DNA of 64,000 bases. It comes from Xiphias gladius. Its lineage: Eukaryota > Chordata > Actinopteri > Istiophoriformes > Xiphiidae. Shown in pieces: positions 22,639-39,627 of the stretch (within the stretch, counting starts at the first letter, position 1; each line of letters begins with the position of its first letter). The translations under genes were made by a program, and so were the position numbers. The stretch lies in the NCBI RefSeq assembly GCF_016859285.1, contig NC_053417.1:23579206-23643205 (forward strand), read 5' to 3'. The notes beneath the pieces were generated by a model, which worked only from the letters and a program-made list of their open reading frames with translations, was not told the DNA's origin and ran no database searches.

Positions 22639-25600
22639 TCACACGGTGGTCTCGTACTCCATCACTTCTTTGGGTGTGCCCAGACAGCGGTACTGAATCC
22701 TCGGTGTGACCGGGGCAGCGCTTTCGAGCACCAGGATGGTTTTACGCAGCCGGCGGTCAATGAAGTGAGCGTCCCAGGCGGGGTACTTCTTCCTGGGCAG
22801 GTCTATTCGGATGACGGGCCCCTCTGTCCTGGGTGTGAGGTGTGGCACTGGGGCCTGAGCTCCCCGAGGTGGTCGTACCTGAAACACGTCTCCATCTACC
22901 CCAGGCCCCTGCTCTCTGTCTGTCCCTTTAGTTCTCTGAAGGGTCCTGGGGGGGCTGCTCACCAGGTCAGGGGGGAGGCTGGAAGCCGGTGAGGTCAGCG
23001 ACTCCACAGGCACCTCCTTCTCCACGATTGAGCCCCACCCTGAGACCGGGCCATCAGGGTGCAGCAGACAATAATACACAAACATGAAGAAGGTGCCCAG
23101 AGCGTAGCTGCTGGCCACCACGCACACCATGATGACGGCATAGAAGTCTGAGGTACGAGGGCCGCGGTACAGGTACCAGGCAGTGGTGAGAGCCACATTC
23201 TCGGCGAACACAGTCAGACTGTAGATGAGCATCCTGCAGTGAGTGCGCCCCTCTCTCACACTGAACCAGCAGAAAACGTACACAATGCCCACCATCATGT
23301 TATAGATGATCTCCTCCCATTTGGACATGCAGAAGTCTGTTTCGCCTTGAATGATCCAAAACGTCATGATGCACCAGTGGGCCACGATGAAGATGCCAAA
23401 GTAAAGCTGGAACACGGAGGCGAACAGGGCAAAGGCCAGAGAGCGGGCCCCGATGGTGAACAGGTGCCACAGAATCTGAACTACGACGGCCTTGTACGTC
23501 ATGGGTAGCTTATCGTCCCGGGAGTCCCTCAGGACTTTCTGATAGGAGGAGATCATCCAGGAGAGGGATATCAGTGAAGCAGAAGCTGAAAGCCCTGAGG
23601 AGACAGTGAAGAGGAGGCAGGAGGAGAGAGATGGAGAAAGAGAAGTTAGACCGGATGGAAACGGCTCTGGGCTAACTCGTCTTACCATTTAGCACAGCAA
23701 AAATATACATTCCCCTGCTCTGTGTGGGCCTGACGGAGGCAAGCACGAGTGAGTCATCATGCGCAGCGTGGGCTGCAGACGAGTGATTGACTGATGTCGT
23801 GATTTATTCCTGACACGGTGATGATGGCTGTGGTGATTGGTCGTTTCGGGGCACTCACCCTGAAGGGGCAGCACCTGACTGGCCTGGATCATGATGCTGA
23901 GCTGCAACACCAGCTGAGGGGCGCTCTTCAGGAAGGACTCAAGCAGGCGCAGCATGCTGATGTCAGCACTCTCAAACATCATGCGCCAGTAGTAGTGACG
24001 GCGCTCGGGGTCTCTGTGCCAGCGGCTCTGCACACCCAAATACAAGGCGTGGACATACCTGTGTATCAGAGGAAGACGCAGTTCAGACACTGTCATCAGG
24101 GTATTAAGTTTTGTTGAAAAAAGTGAGATTGAGCAGAATTTCAGGTTTTAATACTCTGCTTCAAAAACTTTTGGACATCAAACACAGACTCTCAGAAGTC
24201 ATAACTCATTATTCAACACTCTGGGAGCAGTCAGTAGTTCTTGCCAAAAAAGCTGGTTGCATACTCCTCTGGGATTTAGATTAGACTGAAACTGAACTAA
24301 GCAGCTCTGTGGTTTTAATTTTAGTACAGGCATTGGGGGTTGGCGGGTGCAGAGCTTGTCTGCAATCTCTCTTCGGATAAAATAAGTCCGAGGGCTGCAG
24401 CAAAGGCAACGTATGATGGGGTTGCGGAGAAAAGAAATACAAATAAATGCTCTCAATCCAGTCTTCAGATCGAAGGTTAAAGAGGAAAAGCTTGCTGTTA
24501 ATCCCTCGGTGAACTCCTGGGCTTTGCTGACATGTATCGCCACCCCCCCTGTCTCAACTTGTCCTATAATGACCTTGTATAACACTCGTGTGCGCTGTGC
24601 AAACATATTTCTCCACAAATGTGTTGACATGTGACATCTATTTGCGCTATGCATATATACAATGTGTAAATCATTGGCTTGATCATTACACTTAACTGTT
24701 TGAGAAAGACTGGCGGTTGCCACGGAGGACTGAAGCTATAAATGTCTCAGTAATTGCCTCAGGGAGAAGGGTCAGTCGAACCTGGTGTCAACAAGCTCAC
24801 TGAACCACAAGGGAGTTTGTGTAATTTTTTTTTTTTTTTATTCTGGCTTGCGCTACACAAAGTGTGCCTGGGGATGTAACACACTGAGAAAATAGAGCAT
24901 ACGTGCAGTAATGAGGGTCAAAAGCTCAGCCACACAGGAAGACACACACGCAGCTAAGAGTTTTCGTCGCGCACACTCCGTCTGTAACACAACCCCATAT
25001 CCCAGCTCGTGTGCGCTGACATTTAATTCGGGTAGCCGGCACCAAACTGATCTCGGTTCACCTGACTAACAGTGTATCAGTGACGGATCACTCCTGAGTT
25101 AACAGCTGAGGGTAAAACACACAGTGGTAATCCTCTTAATGTGCAGACACGCCGGTCTGAGAGCAGCGGCAATAAACGGAGCGCGCACAACAGCTTTAAT
25201 GGCATTACCGGTAATTCTGTGCTGCCACAATTTTTTAATGTGCTCCTGGACACACTCACAGAGTCCCGGTCTCTGGGAGGAAATAGGGAATCAATATGTA
25301 TTACCCACAGGGCGGTCTAAAGTGGCAGGAAGGGAGAGCCCACAAGAAAAAGACACAAAGATTATGCTGTCTACAGATAAATCAAACAATTGGTGTTCAT
25401 CTGATTTCATCATTACGCGAAATTTGTCCTTCCGTAGCATCCCTATATGTCTATAAAACACAACTCGCCTTTGACTTTGACCATATGTCTAACCCTCCTC
25501 CCACCACGGTTCGGCTGAATGCCTCCTCCGGGCTGGCAGCAGTTCAAGCCTGTCAAAACCTATCAGAGCACTCCAAGCTTGAGCACCGCCTCGCCATCAC

Positions 25601-26889
25601 CGGCTGAGTAGCTGACCTACAGACCTACTACCATCCATGTGAGAGGGATTGCACAGAGTGCACACCGGTTTGTTTTTAGTCTCTCCGAGCGTGCCTGGTA
25701 ATTAAACACATTTTTTGGGCTCGGCTGTGAGGAAGCAGACTCTAAGGTTCGGGGAGGTTTGAGAATATGGATTTTACAAGTATAAGAGCAGGAGCCTCAA
25801 GCTAAGAATTGGAAATGCACACACACACAGACAAAAAAATAAAATAAAATAAAAAACAGGGAAAAAACTCTCATGACTTCTATGGCTATTCATATGTCCT
25901 CTTCGGCTGTAAGGCTACTTCTCGCCCAAACCACAAAAGACAAAGGGATTTTTTTTTTTCTCTATATAAGGCGATTGGTGTGGATGAGTTGATTTTTTTT
26001 TTTTCCTGGGAGATGATTGACCTAAAAGCGCGTCAGGGGGTTGGGGGAGTGGGTGGGTGGAGTCTATTTCTCCTTTTCCAAACCGAGGAGAAACGTTAAA
26101 AAAAAACACACACACACACACACACACAAAAAGACATTCTGGCATTTTGGGCACAGTCCTCCCTGAATGATTACGTTTCATAAGCGTTTAGTTAGAGGGA
26201 GTGATGCTGGGCTTTGGGGGACGCATGTGCACACAGATGCACACACACACACACACACGTACACACGCGCGCACGCACACAAAGGCAGAAGCAAAATGTG
26301 TAGTCCCCCCCCCTCCCCTCCTCTCAGATCACGTTATGAGCGTTCAGACTTACCTCCAGACCTGTGCCAGCTGTAAGATGTGAATGATGGCCTGGAAGAG
26401 CCACATTAGGGCTCTGCAGCAGCCCCTGGCTCCTCCCGCGGTGGCCGGCCCCGGCTGCACGCCGGCCCCGGCAGCGTAGCCAGCGCCCCGCTCGCCGCTG
26501 TCCTTGGTGCTGAAGTCGCTCTCCTCCGCGCCCGACGCCGCCACCACGGCCGCGGCAGCCGTGCCGCTCTCGACGGTTTCCGAGAAATCGTAGGCGAACC
26601 ATCGGAAGCTCAACACTTGCACGACCACGGACGGGACTATCACAAAGACCAGAGTTAGTGCAAAGCACCAGTAGTACCTCCTTAGGTAGTAGTCCGCGGC
26701 CAGCCACAGGTCTGAGGCCCCGTCCGAGAAGAAGACCAAAAGGGCGCACAGCGTCCAGCAGCAGTCCGGGAGGGAGTAGCGCTGCTTGGCGGGACGGCGC
26801 CGGGGAGGCCGCCGGTCCGACCTGGAAGGACACTCGGGTGGGATCTCGTTTCGTAGAGAGACAGGTGCACCATCAGATTTCGCGGCCAT
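22639..26889 (-). CDS. xkr7: XK-related protein 7 (XKR7-like), complete
   Basis: A multipass plasma-membrane protein of the XK/XKR family, which includes the phospholipid scramblases XKR4, XKR8 and XKR9; activity of XKR7 itself is not well established. Three exons in transcript order, 26889-26354, 24058-23859 and 23594-22639 (TGA), join in frame to 563 residues, close to the roughly 580 of mammalian XKR7. The start was chosen because MAAKSDG is the conserved N-terminus of the XKR4/6/7 group. Landmarks are [20 protein letters not shown] (first membrane segment), [89 protein letters not shown], and a C-terminus with [20 protein letters not shown] ending in EYETTV. The first cytosolic loop has an alanine/glycine-rich insert. 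XKR4 and XKR6 are the alternatives; length and tail favour XKR7. Confidence 0.9.
26107..26128. repeat. (CA)n microsatellite
   Basis: A short pure CA run in xkr7 intron 1; a second CA/CG run follows at about 26239-26281, just 3' of the first exon. Confidence 0.9.
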
Positions 26890-27060
26890 GTTTGTTGTAG
26901 GGAAGAGAGTGAGTAAGAGATGGGAAAATGATGGAAGGGGGGAGGGGGTCGCGTAGCCTGACGGTCTGTATGCGTGTGGGAAAGAGGGAGGGGAAAGGAG
27001 GCAGGGAGGAGGGCCAGGGTAGGTGACAGGGAGACGGGGAGGCACCGCCGCTCGTCAGTC
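26890..27060 (-). promoter_or_regulatory. xkr7: Upstream region / 5' UTR of xkr7
   Basis: Strongly purine-rich on the plus strand (pyrimidine-rich in the transcript) and in frame with the main ORF up to 27045, but the predicted extra residues are proline/serine-rich and do not resemble the family, so they are taken as 5' UTR. No TATA box seen. The first coding exon is GC- and CpG-rich. Confidence 0.4.
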
Positions 27061-27157
27061 AGCGGGGATAATGTAGAGAAGTAAGATTGAAATGGCGATG
27101 AAATGAAAGCTGCAGGCCTGCTCTGATGCCTTCAGAGGGAATATTGCTCAGCATCAA

Positions 27158-27188
27158 GGGTGGGGGCGGGGGCGGGGGTGGGGGTGGG
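27158..27188 (+). promoter_or_regulatory. G-tract array, potential G-quadruplex upstream of xkr7
   Basis: Six runs of three to five G separated by single T or C in 31 bases, followed by another GGG. It sits about 270 bases before the xkr7 start codon, with the G-rich strand opposite to the sense strand. The sequence fits the G-quadruplex consensus; folding and function are not shown. Confidence 0.6.
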
Positions 27189-27265
27189 TTAATTGTTTGG
27201 CTACAGCTGGCGCCCGAGGTTGTTCTCGTTTCAAGAGGATCAGAAATTCACTTCCCTGTACCCGC

Positions 27266-27470
27266 GGTGGAAGAAGTACTCAGGCCCTTTACTTAAGTAA
27301 AAGCACCAATTCAGCAGTCTGAAAGCACTCCATTACAAGCAAAAGTCCTGCATTCAAAATCCAGCTCAGGTGAAAGTACACAAGTAAAACGAAAATGTAC
27401 TTCAAGTATCGAAAGTAAAAGTACCCATTCTTCAGAAAAAGTGGCCCCTGGGAGTGATTTATTATTATAT
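27266..27470 (+). mobile_element. hAT-like non-autonomous element end
   Basis: Starts GGTGGAAGAAGTACTCAGGC then CCTTTACTTAAGTAAAAGCA, the terminus also seen (in other forms) at 5380-5818 and 43032-43785. Only one end is clear. Confidence 0.55.
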
Positions 27471-27564
27471 ATTGCATTATTAATCATGTGTCAATGTGAA
27501 TATTTAAACAGCATTTGACTGTTGCAGCTGGAGCTGTTTTATCTACTTTAAGGTTAGTCAAGTG

Positions 27565-27915
27565 GATCCCAGCCTAGGGGCTGGTCCCCCACGAAAGGGT
27601 CACAAGATAAAGCTGAGGGCTCGAGAGATGATTCATGGAAGAAAGAGGACAAAAAAAAAATGTTCTGCTACACAAATTTGTAGTAATTTTTTGTACTTTT
27701 CTTTAACCTTAGCTTTCTTGTGAAATGTTGGCTACTTAGATTTGAGTCTTCGGGCCTGACAGATATTCGAATGAAAACAATTGAGAAGTTTTTGGGGTCG
27801 AAAACGTGTCTTTGTTTGAACTGCTGACAATTCAACAAGGAACACGACAAGGGGCCCCACGCGGACGCTGCTTTTTCCGTAAGAGGGTCACAAGCCAAAA
27901 AAAGTTGGGGAAAAG
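27565..27915 (+). repeat. Dispersed fish repeat (GGGTCACAAGATAAA type)
   Basis: Begins CCCAGCCTAGGGGCTGGTCC, includes AAGGGTCACAAGATAAAGCT and ends with AAGAGGGTCACAAGCCAAAA then AGTTGGGGAAA. The ends are inverted relatives of each other, consistent with a small DNA transposon. I recognise it as a common fish repeat. Non-coding. Confidence 0.55.
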
Positions 27916-29238
27916 GAAGTTTCACCCAACTTTCTTTTGCAGGAACACCCTGACCACACACAGTTACACACCGGGAAGTACATCCACAGTCCGACTTGCT
28001 TCGGCCTCACTGAAGCAGTTGGGGTTAAGGCTGGACTTCCAACTGGGCAAATCGGGCCACTGCCCAGGATCCCTGAAAGCCCCTGGTTTGCTCCATACCC
28101 TTTCTGTCTACATAATTTGCTTAAGCACAACTTTGTTAAAAACTTGTGCCACTGACGTTCAAAATACACTGCAAAGGCTTCTCCATCTTCTGGCCCCAGT
28201 CCTGCAGAGGGACCCTGGAGTCATCACATTGGGCTCTTGAGAAACCGGGATGGAGATTTTTCACTATTTTCTGACATTCTATAAACTAAGCGATTAACAG
28301 AAAAAATAATCAGCATATTAATTCGATAATGAAAATAGTGTTTAGTTGCAGCTCTGAAAGGCACATAATACAATTGGAACTTTTCACGTCAACATGTCTA
28401 CAGATATTCAATTTTTAGCTGAACGCTCAAACGCTTTACATTTTATACTGACCGGGATTTTTTGCTGTTATGTTTGGATGTTATCACATTTTAAAGAGGC
28501 CTTTTTTTTGTCTCACCATCACTCTGAGGCGGAGCAGCTGAGTGAACCTATTCCACCTTCACTTGCCCAAGTCTAGCATCTGATCAGTTTCTGTTCCGCC
28601 TTCTACGGCCTTCACTTCACTTCACTTCCTCGGTGTGTCGGCCGCTGAGAGTCTGGAGTCACGGTTCCCCTTTCTCTGCTCTGAGTCAGCTGAGTTCACT
28701 CCTCTGCTATAACTCTCGGGACTTTGGCTCAGGCAGTCATTTCTGCCAACAGGAACACACTCTAGTTACACTTTTAGCTTGCCGAGGCTCTCTTGGAGAC
28801 ATCGATCCTCTCACATATGCGTGTGTCCTACAACAGCGAGACAGGAACTCTAACAGTACGTTCGCGACTTTTGTCTGCTGTGGAGAAAACACGATTAAAA
28901 AGAAAGTGGTTTTGTTCGTACCTTGCAGCTTTAGCCCACATACTTTGAGCAAATCAAAGACTTACTAACAATAAAAACAATTAACACTTTCAATAAGAAA
29001 AAAAACAAGACCAAAAATAATGAAAATGTACTAAAATTTAATCATTCATAAAAGCTGGAAAATCATCTGTGACAGGGTAACACAAGAAGCAATATTAGAG
29101 TTGGTTTAGTACAATATATTTTCAGCCTCAAGACACAAATCGGAACGCACCATTTTCCCCCATCAGTCTATAAAATACTAATTTCCTTAGCTTTATTATG
29201 CAAAAATGGAAGAATATATTATGGGAAATATGGAAGGC

Positions 29239-29284
29239 TTGCAGCTCTCAATATAAAACAAAGTCACTTAGGAAAGATGTTATC
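29239..29284. repeat. 46-base direct repeat, copy A
   Basis: Starts TTGCAGCTCTCAATATAAAA and is identical to 31982-32027 over 46 bases. Weaker similarity continues to ACATGGTTTCTTTT (29380 versus 32085). Confidence 0.9.
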
Positions 29285-30214
29285 TCGTCAGTACACATCC
29301 TTGTAAGTAGGATCAAGTAACTTACGGACAATGATGCATCTCCGTATACACCGTTAGTGCGGAAATGTGTGAACATTTCACATGGTTTCTTTTGCAAACG
29401 TATCGTCACAATATGCCAAAGACTGATGTTACTTACTAATAAAACATTTTAGTTCCCATATATGGATTTTATGGTCTCTTCTTTTACATTGATATTTCCA
29501 AAAGAGAGAGACTTTGAACAAGAAAAAAAAGACAAAAACAGAGTTGTCATCAGGCTGACAATACAAAAAAAAAAAAGAGGCGAATTTCTTTGCCATTCAA
29601 AAGCAGAAAAGAGTATTTGAAAGTATGTGCCTTCTCCCGCCATTTTGCAAGTGGTGAAGTATCTCTGTCAGCCTTTTTCAAAACGCTCTGGAGAGGACTT
29701 GGAATGCTGGCACGATCCACTGGGAAACAGTTAATCATTACGAGTTTCTGCAAATAAGAAAAAGAAAAAAAAAAGTCAGTACATATCGTCAAAAAATGTG
29801 TTTGCATAGCCTTGGATTAGAGCAGAGGTCTCAAACTCAAGGTTGTTCTCTACTAGGTGTGCCACTTGAACACCTGAAATAAACCCAGTGCATTTTAAGC
29901 CTTTAATAATTCTTAACTTTAACTTGAGTTAAGTTGAGCAGGTAGGGTACAGTGGGTCTTTAGAGCCTTTTCCATTGAAAACGACGCTATGAGAGCGGGG
30001 CAAGCAAACTAAAACACTGAAGTTGCCGTTTGGACAGCTAAACAATGAGCTGAAACTCAGCAGCAAGCCCAATAACACTTACAGAACAAACGGTACTAGA
30101 TGATCAATGCCCAAGAATGGACAAGCCATATCTGTCTCAGACATCTGTCAATTAACCTGTTATTTACCTTACCAGTGTTTTTGCACATTTTAGCCCCTTC
30201 GTACCATTCATACA

Positions 30215-30560
30215 CTTAAAGGATAGGTTCACATTTTTTCTGTCTTAAAAGAGTAATGAGGTGCCCATATGAACATTAAAAACTTTACATCACAAAATCC
30301 CTTTCTAATGTGCTTCCATTGTGATGAGGGACAAAAATCCCAGGCTTTGTTCTGTGGTTAAATGTAGCGCAAAGTTTTATCTGAAGCTAACCTGAGACTT
30401 AGGCTGACAAATCAAGTGGTTATCTGCCCGAGTCTTTTTTAGTGCAAAAATCCCTCCTGGTGTTTACCCAGACAACATTTCCTTGCTGAGGCATTCTAAC
30501 AAGTAAGGAATTTTGTACTAAAGAGACATTGTTGTAACTTTGGAAGATCCCCACGAGGAC
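30215..30560. repeat. Dispersed fish repeat (GGATAGGTTCACATTTTT type), copy 1
   Basis: AAAGGATAGGTTCACATTTT is followed by a common-fish-repeat body. A second copy in kdm5b starts at about 48523. Edges estimated. Confidence 0.6.
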
Positions 30561-31089
30561 TGTGGATTCTGTCCATCTCTTACACTGGAAGTGCATTAGG
30601 AAGGGATCTTTTAACAGCCAGTGTTGACTTAACGAATGATTACGGCAAGCAAAACTTGTTTCGATGTTCATACAGGGATCTGAGTATTGTTTTAGGACAG
30701 AATTGAAAAATAGTGAACCGATCATTCTCTCATTCCTTAACCTATTCCTTTATCCTATCAGAGTTTGTTTTTTCTGCCCTCTGCGATTTGAACCTGGTAA
30801 TCCATCGCAGGGAACGTTACGTCGACTGGAGGGTTTAGGGATAGAGGTGTTGTATGCTGTAAAGTCCCCTGAGGCAATTTGTGATATTGGGCTATATGAA
30901 TAAAAATAAAATTGACTGTCTGATTTTACTGATGTCAAGGTAGGATTATTAGTGTGTTGCAATGCACTACAGTTTAACATAATAGATGGATTACATACTC
31001 AACCGACCTTTAAGTCTCCAGAGGCTGATTTTGATATCAAAGTGAGAAGGCTGTAGGTCAATCATTCGCACTCATAAACATGTAAATTA

Positions 31090-31092
<3 letters not shown>

Positions 31093-31124
<32 letters not shown>
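31093..31124. repeat. (CA)n microsatellite
   Basis: Pure CA run downstream of the rap1 stop codon. Confidence 0.95.
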
Positions 31125-31127
<3 letters not shown>

Positions 31128-31745
31128 AAACACTATGATATGCTCTGAGAAACATTGGCTGCTAATGTCAAAAGTCTAGTAGATAAGTGCAGTACATTGT
31201 TTGAAGTAAATAGGCCTTAGCGTGCATGGTTCAACTGTACAATTACAGTTACAATGCTCCGACAGCAGGTGGAGCAACAACATTCATTAAAGGCCTACAA
31301 CTTGACAAATTTGCATAGAACATTATAAACCAACTTTGATCAAATTAAAAGGTGAAGCCGTAAAATGGATTTGCCCACATGTAATTTATGATGACGCTGC
31401 TTCTAACTTTATCAGTACATCTTCAAACGGAAGATGGTGCAACCGACTGGCACCACGTTACTAAAAGACAATTGAATTAAACAATTCCCCCCAGCTTTTA
31501 AACCCACAGAGATACTTTAGAGTCATTATTTCAAAGACACCAGGGGTACTTTCAGTTCCATTTGCTGAGTTACCCTGTTACTGCAACACACTATTTGCTA
31601 GCTTTCTGTCATGATTAAAGAAATTACCTTAATAATTATTGCAATAGATCCCTAAATGTTCAGAGCTCAGTGAGCCGCGGAAGCCCTGCACATGTCTGGA
31701 ATAAATTTTGTTCTAACAACCACTCACCTGGCCTGGGTGGGCATT

Positions 31746-35694
<3,949 letters not shown>

Positions 35695-38600
35695 GGTAGG
35701 CAACTTCACTGGACAGCACAAGAGTCTATGAAAGTAAAGAGGAAGGATGATAAAGTGAGACAGAGAGCGGCTGTGTCACTTTCGCTTACAGATAAAAATA
35801 TAAGCGCCAGCTGAATCTAAACAAGCCTCAACTTTTTCCAAATTAGCCTGTGCCAGGAAAAATATTGGTAAGAAATATTTTAATAACCTGACTGAAATTA
35901 TCCCATCCCTCATCCATAATTCATTATTACAATATTTCATTTGAGTCAAGGTGTTGATACAAATGTTTAGTGTCAAATCTCTTGAACATTGCTTTTAGAC
36001 TGACATAAACACGATCAGTAACTCATGGGAAGGCCCGTCTGTTAGTAACTCAATACTTTTTTGCTGCAGGACACAGAAACTCTAGTATCACCCACAATGT
36101 ATACTGGAAGAAGTAAAACCTACCAACTTAGCTGGTGGCAGTGTGAACGCCTCCGTAGTACAGTATCTACACATATGAAAAAATTGCTGTTGACATCAGC
36201 AGAATAACACGTCATTTCTCTGCCAAAAATTAGCTCTCTCCCCCACCCACTATCATGGGACTCCAGTTGTCATGATGTCAGGGTGCTGCCTCTTTTTTAT
36301 AATTATACTCATACTTAGATTTATATGTAGAGCTTAAAGAAACTATAGCCTGGCTCCTTAACTCCAAGAATGCAGACCAGTTTAATCCAGTACTAACACT
36401 GGATAATTAAGTGCATCCATAATAAAAACCTGCAAAATTTGACCCAAAAGACACACTGTGGAGCTGTGGACCCATAAAAGTGCAAAAAATCCTGAAAATG
36501 GCAGTGCAGCTGGTAGGTAGGAGTTCCAGTGCCACAAATAACTTAATCCCATTACAAAATGGAGGAAAAAGGCCACAGAGAATGACCCATCATCAACTCC
36601 CTCAGCCTGACACAATTTAGACAGTGTATGTGGCCTAGAAAATATTGGCATTGAAAAGAACTTTCACAGGCATGAAAATGTTTAGGATGAAGACAGACAT
36701 TTTTTCAGACATTTGTCATTCTACAAAAACAGTATATTTTATTTTTGTGTTTGCCTTGCCTCGTAAATGCTAAAAATGTGTGCAACAATAAATGCTGGGA
36801 ATATCCCCACCTCACATTAATAATAAAAAACCTGTCATTGTTGTGGGTTTACCATGTGACTTTTCAGATTATTTTCTGAGGAAAACTTGAGTAAATCTTC
36901 CTAATTTGCTGTGTAGTTAGAGTTGACTGAACAGGAACATGAAATTGGAGAATGTTCCTCACAAAAAGCAGTACAAGATATATGGAGCAGCCAACAGTCA
37001 CATAACAATACTTTAAACAAATATATACAAAGGGGCACACGTGGTGAAAAGTTTTCAAGCAGTGCTTTCGATGAGCTTTGTTTTAAATGCTATTCTGATA
37101 TGCAAATGTAATCTTCACTTGATGTACAAATGTCAAAAAAGGGGTGATGCTCAGTAAAAATCTAATTTAAAAACCTTTTCGAATCCACTAATCACACTAC
37201 ATCTGTGGGACCTTTGTCAAATGTTGAGACAAACAATACAAAAACCCCTCTGTCACACTCAACCGGCATTTGCAATTCTAACTACGACGTATGAAGCACC
37301 ACCAGAAACCCACAGTGTGAGACAGGCACACGAGGCTCTCTACAAAGCGCCATTGTGATAACCCTCCTCTACTCAAGTACAGCATACAAACAGAAAATAG
37401 AGATCAGAGGGTGCATGCACGACCATTGCACTGAAATCATTACCATTGCGAGGGAGTGCACTTAGGGGGGTGACGCCAATGTGTACCTGATGCATTTGTT
37501 GGCCGGAAAATTTGCGCAAATCATGCTGTGTTTAAAATGTAAATTTATGTGGGTGTCACAAATTTGTGATAAGAAACCCAATCCTTCCACTTGATATGAG
37601 CCTGAACATTTCAAGTATCAAACACTCAGAGCTGACACCTTAACCAATCCTATTCATTAATTTTTGCTGGCTTTGCTGATGAAAGTGCCTCCTTGTAGGG
37701 GGACTGCAATGCTAACAGCTAAATAACACTTCATGTCACATGCATGATGAAGAAGTAAAAATATAAACAAATGCTTAGTCCAGTTTACAAATGCACAACG
37801 CCTTTCATTAGTGTAATGTACAGTGAAACAAGAACTGCTTAACCTACTGTGTACACGGCTGTTGCAGATGACAACTCCCTCTACATCTGGGGAGACGGGG
37901 AGGGGGGGACCAGTAGATCCTCAGGTACACTGATGTCAGCGGGCAGGTGCTGAGTGGCGGTTGGGAGCCAGAAAGCAAGGCTTCACCAAACTGTTCAGAC
38001 AAGAAACTGGCCCTAAATTAAAGCAATGAAACATTCATGTCAGCTCTATGCATAAAACTGGATTATTATACTAAAAAACTCTGTGTAGAAATGAAGACAC
38101 ATGGCAGGCAACTAGAATTATTATTAACACCACCTGCCAAGTTTTACATGTGCTGTGTGCACACTTGCAGGATGAGTTAATGACTTTTTGTTGCTGTGTG
38201 GATCTATTGTATCGAGTCAGGAGCTGAGTTGTCACATGTTACATAACAAACTGAACTGTTAACTTATTCCTAGAAAGACCTGTTGCTGATCAACACAGAA
38301 ACAGTTAAATAAATAAATAAATACATAAATAAATAAATAAATAAATAAATACATACACAGGTTGGTCTTAACTATTACTCACACGGTCAGTAGTTTTTAG
38401 CCTGTTATGATTAACAGGGCGACTCAGACTACTCTTCAGTTCAAGTCAACAAATAGCAAGTCTTGTGTCGAAAGGAAAGGGGCAAATGGATTTTAACTTA
38501 ACCGAAGGACACAAACACACTTCTGGTTGACGTCCGTTTAAAAAATCTATCTTGTATAAGTGCGGGTTTATATGTTACAGAGTAGTGCATCGTTTGCGTC

Positions 38601-39456
38601 TGGTACATAAAATAAAGATTAACTTCTTTTCGCGACAACTTAAAACGTAGTTGGTTTCGGAAGGAAGGGTGTGGTTATTAGTTTCACAAGGCAGTAGACT
38701 GTGACTGTTACATCGTTTAAAATGATCAGCAATAATCATAATCAGCATAAAATTAACATGAATTTCTTCTAAGTTTAAGAGGTGGTAGCAAAAAGTAGCT
38801 TGATTAAGACTAATCTTGACAACTCTAACCTTAGCATTCAGCTATCAGCAATGTTTGGTCAATGCTAGCTAACGTTATTGGGTGTTAGCCTGGAAAAGAA
38901 ACGGCGACCTGGGAACAGACAGGCTGCTAAGTTAATTAACGTTAACTCGGCAGAGGGGGAAAAGGCTCAGCTCACAGTTTAACGTTGCTTCTTATCTGAC
39001 AAACATTAAACTCCATTCTAAGTTGCCGTAACTGTTTAGCGAACACCCGGAGCTAATAAGTTAGCTAGCCAGTTAGCATCAGGCTGAACTCTCAAATAAT
39101 TTTTTTTTAAATTTCTTCTGACTTTTAAGCTTTAAGCATTTTTAGCATGTTGATAACCTGCTACACATCTGAAGGAAAATGAGGCAAAACAGGGTATTAA
39201 ATTAGTTGAACCACAAACGGAGTTTTTCGTTAGTTAGTCATTAGCTGACGTTAGCTACTCATATAGCCTAAAAGCTAAGCTATTTCACCCACAAGAATAA
39301 TTCAGCAAACACTGGAGCCAGACGTCGTTTTGGTGTCTCGTCGGAGGCACATAAATGTTCAGAGACTAATATTTAAACCAATGAAGTCACAGGCCGGACG
39401 ATTTGCCACCACATTGGTAATTTTACAGAGAGGTAAAGCTTGAGGAAGACACTCAC
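35695..39456 (-). other. rap1 5' UTR tail and first intron
   Basis: The ATG exon begins at about 35725, where a TTTACTTTCATAG acceptor gives 31 bases of 5' UTR. The rest up to 39456 is intron, AT-rich, with an (AAAT)n microsatellite at about 38308-38351. No coding sequence recognised. Confidence 0.6.
38308..38351. repeat. (AAAT)n microsatellite
   Basis: Tetranucleotide AAAT/AATA array with two single-base interruptions (ACAT), in the rap1 first intron. Confidence 0.9.
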
Positions 39457-39530
39457 CGCGTTCCGCTGTGTGTGCGCTAAATCACACTGTGAATGTACGG
39501 AAGGGTCGGGACAGCGGCCGGTGATTGGGT
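39457..39530 (-). promoter_or_regulatory. rap1 non-coding first exon and core promoter with CCAAT box
   Basis: On the minus strand GCG followed by GTGAGTGTC at 39457/39456 is a strong splice donor, and the acceptor at 35725 can receive it. An inverted CCAAT box (ATTGG, 39524-39528) lies just upstream. The transcription start cannot be fixed from sequence alone; CpG density is only moderate. Confidence 0.45.
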
Positions 39531-39627
39531 GAGGCTCAGCCTATCACAGCCAAACAGGTGAGGGTACAAATTAACCTCACTCTCTCGTTCTTATCTCCAA
39601 CTGTTTTTATTACAGCTGTGTCAGGTA

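Larger units (their letters stand above)
27916..31745. other. Spacer between xkr7 and the rap1 stop; includes the rap1 3' UTR
   Basis: No gene recognised. Holds a fragment of the AGGGCTGCA family (about 28260-28360), a GGATAGGTTCACATTTTT repeat (30215-30560), a CA microsatellite (31093-31124) and a copy of a 46-base word also found in a rap1 intron. TTTATT at 29192-29197 reads AATAAA on the minus strand and could end a long rap1 3' UTR. The open frame at 28633-28968 has no recognisable family. Confidence 0.5.

Noticed and set aside
26658-26900. Open frame on the plus strand opposite xkr7 exon 1
   Set aside because: GC-rich antisense shadow; the minus strand carries the conserved XKR7 N-terminus.
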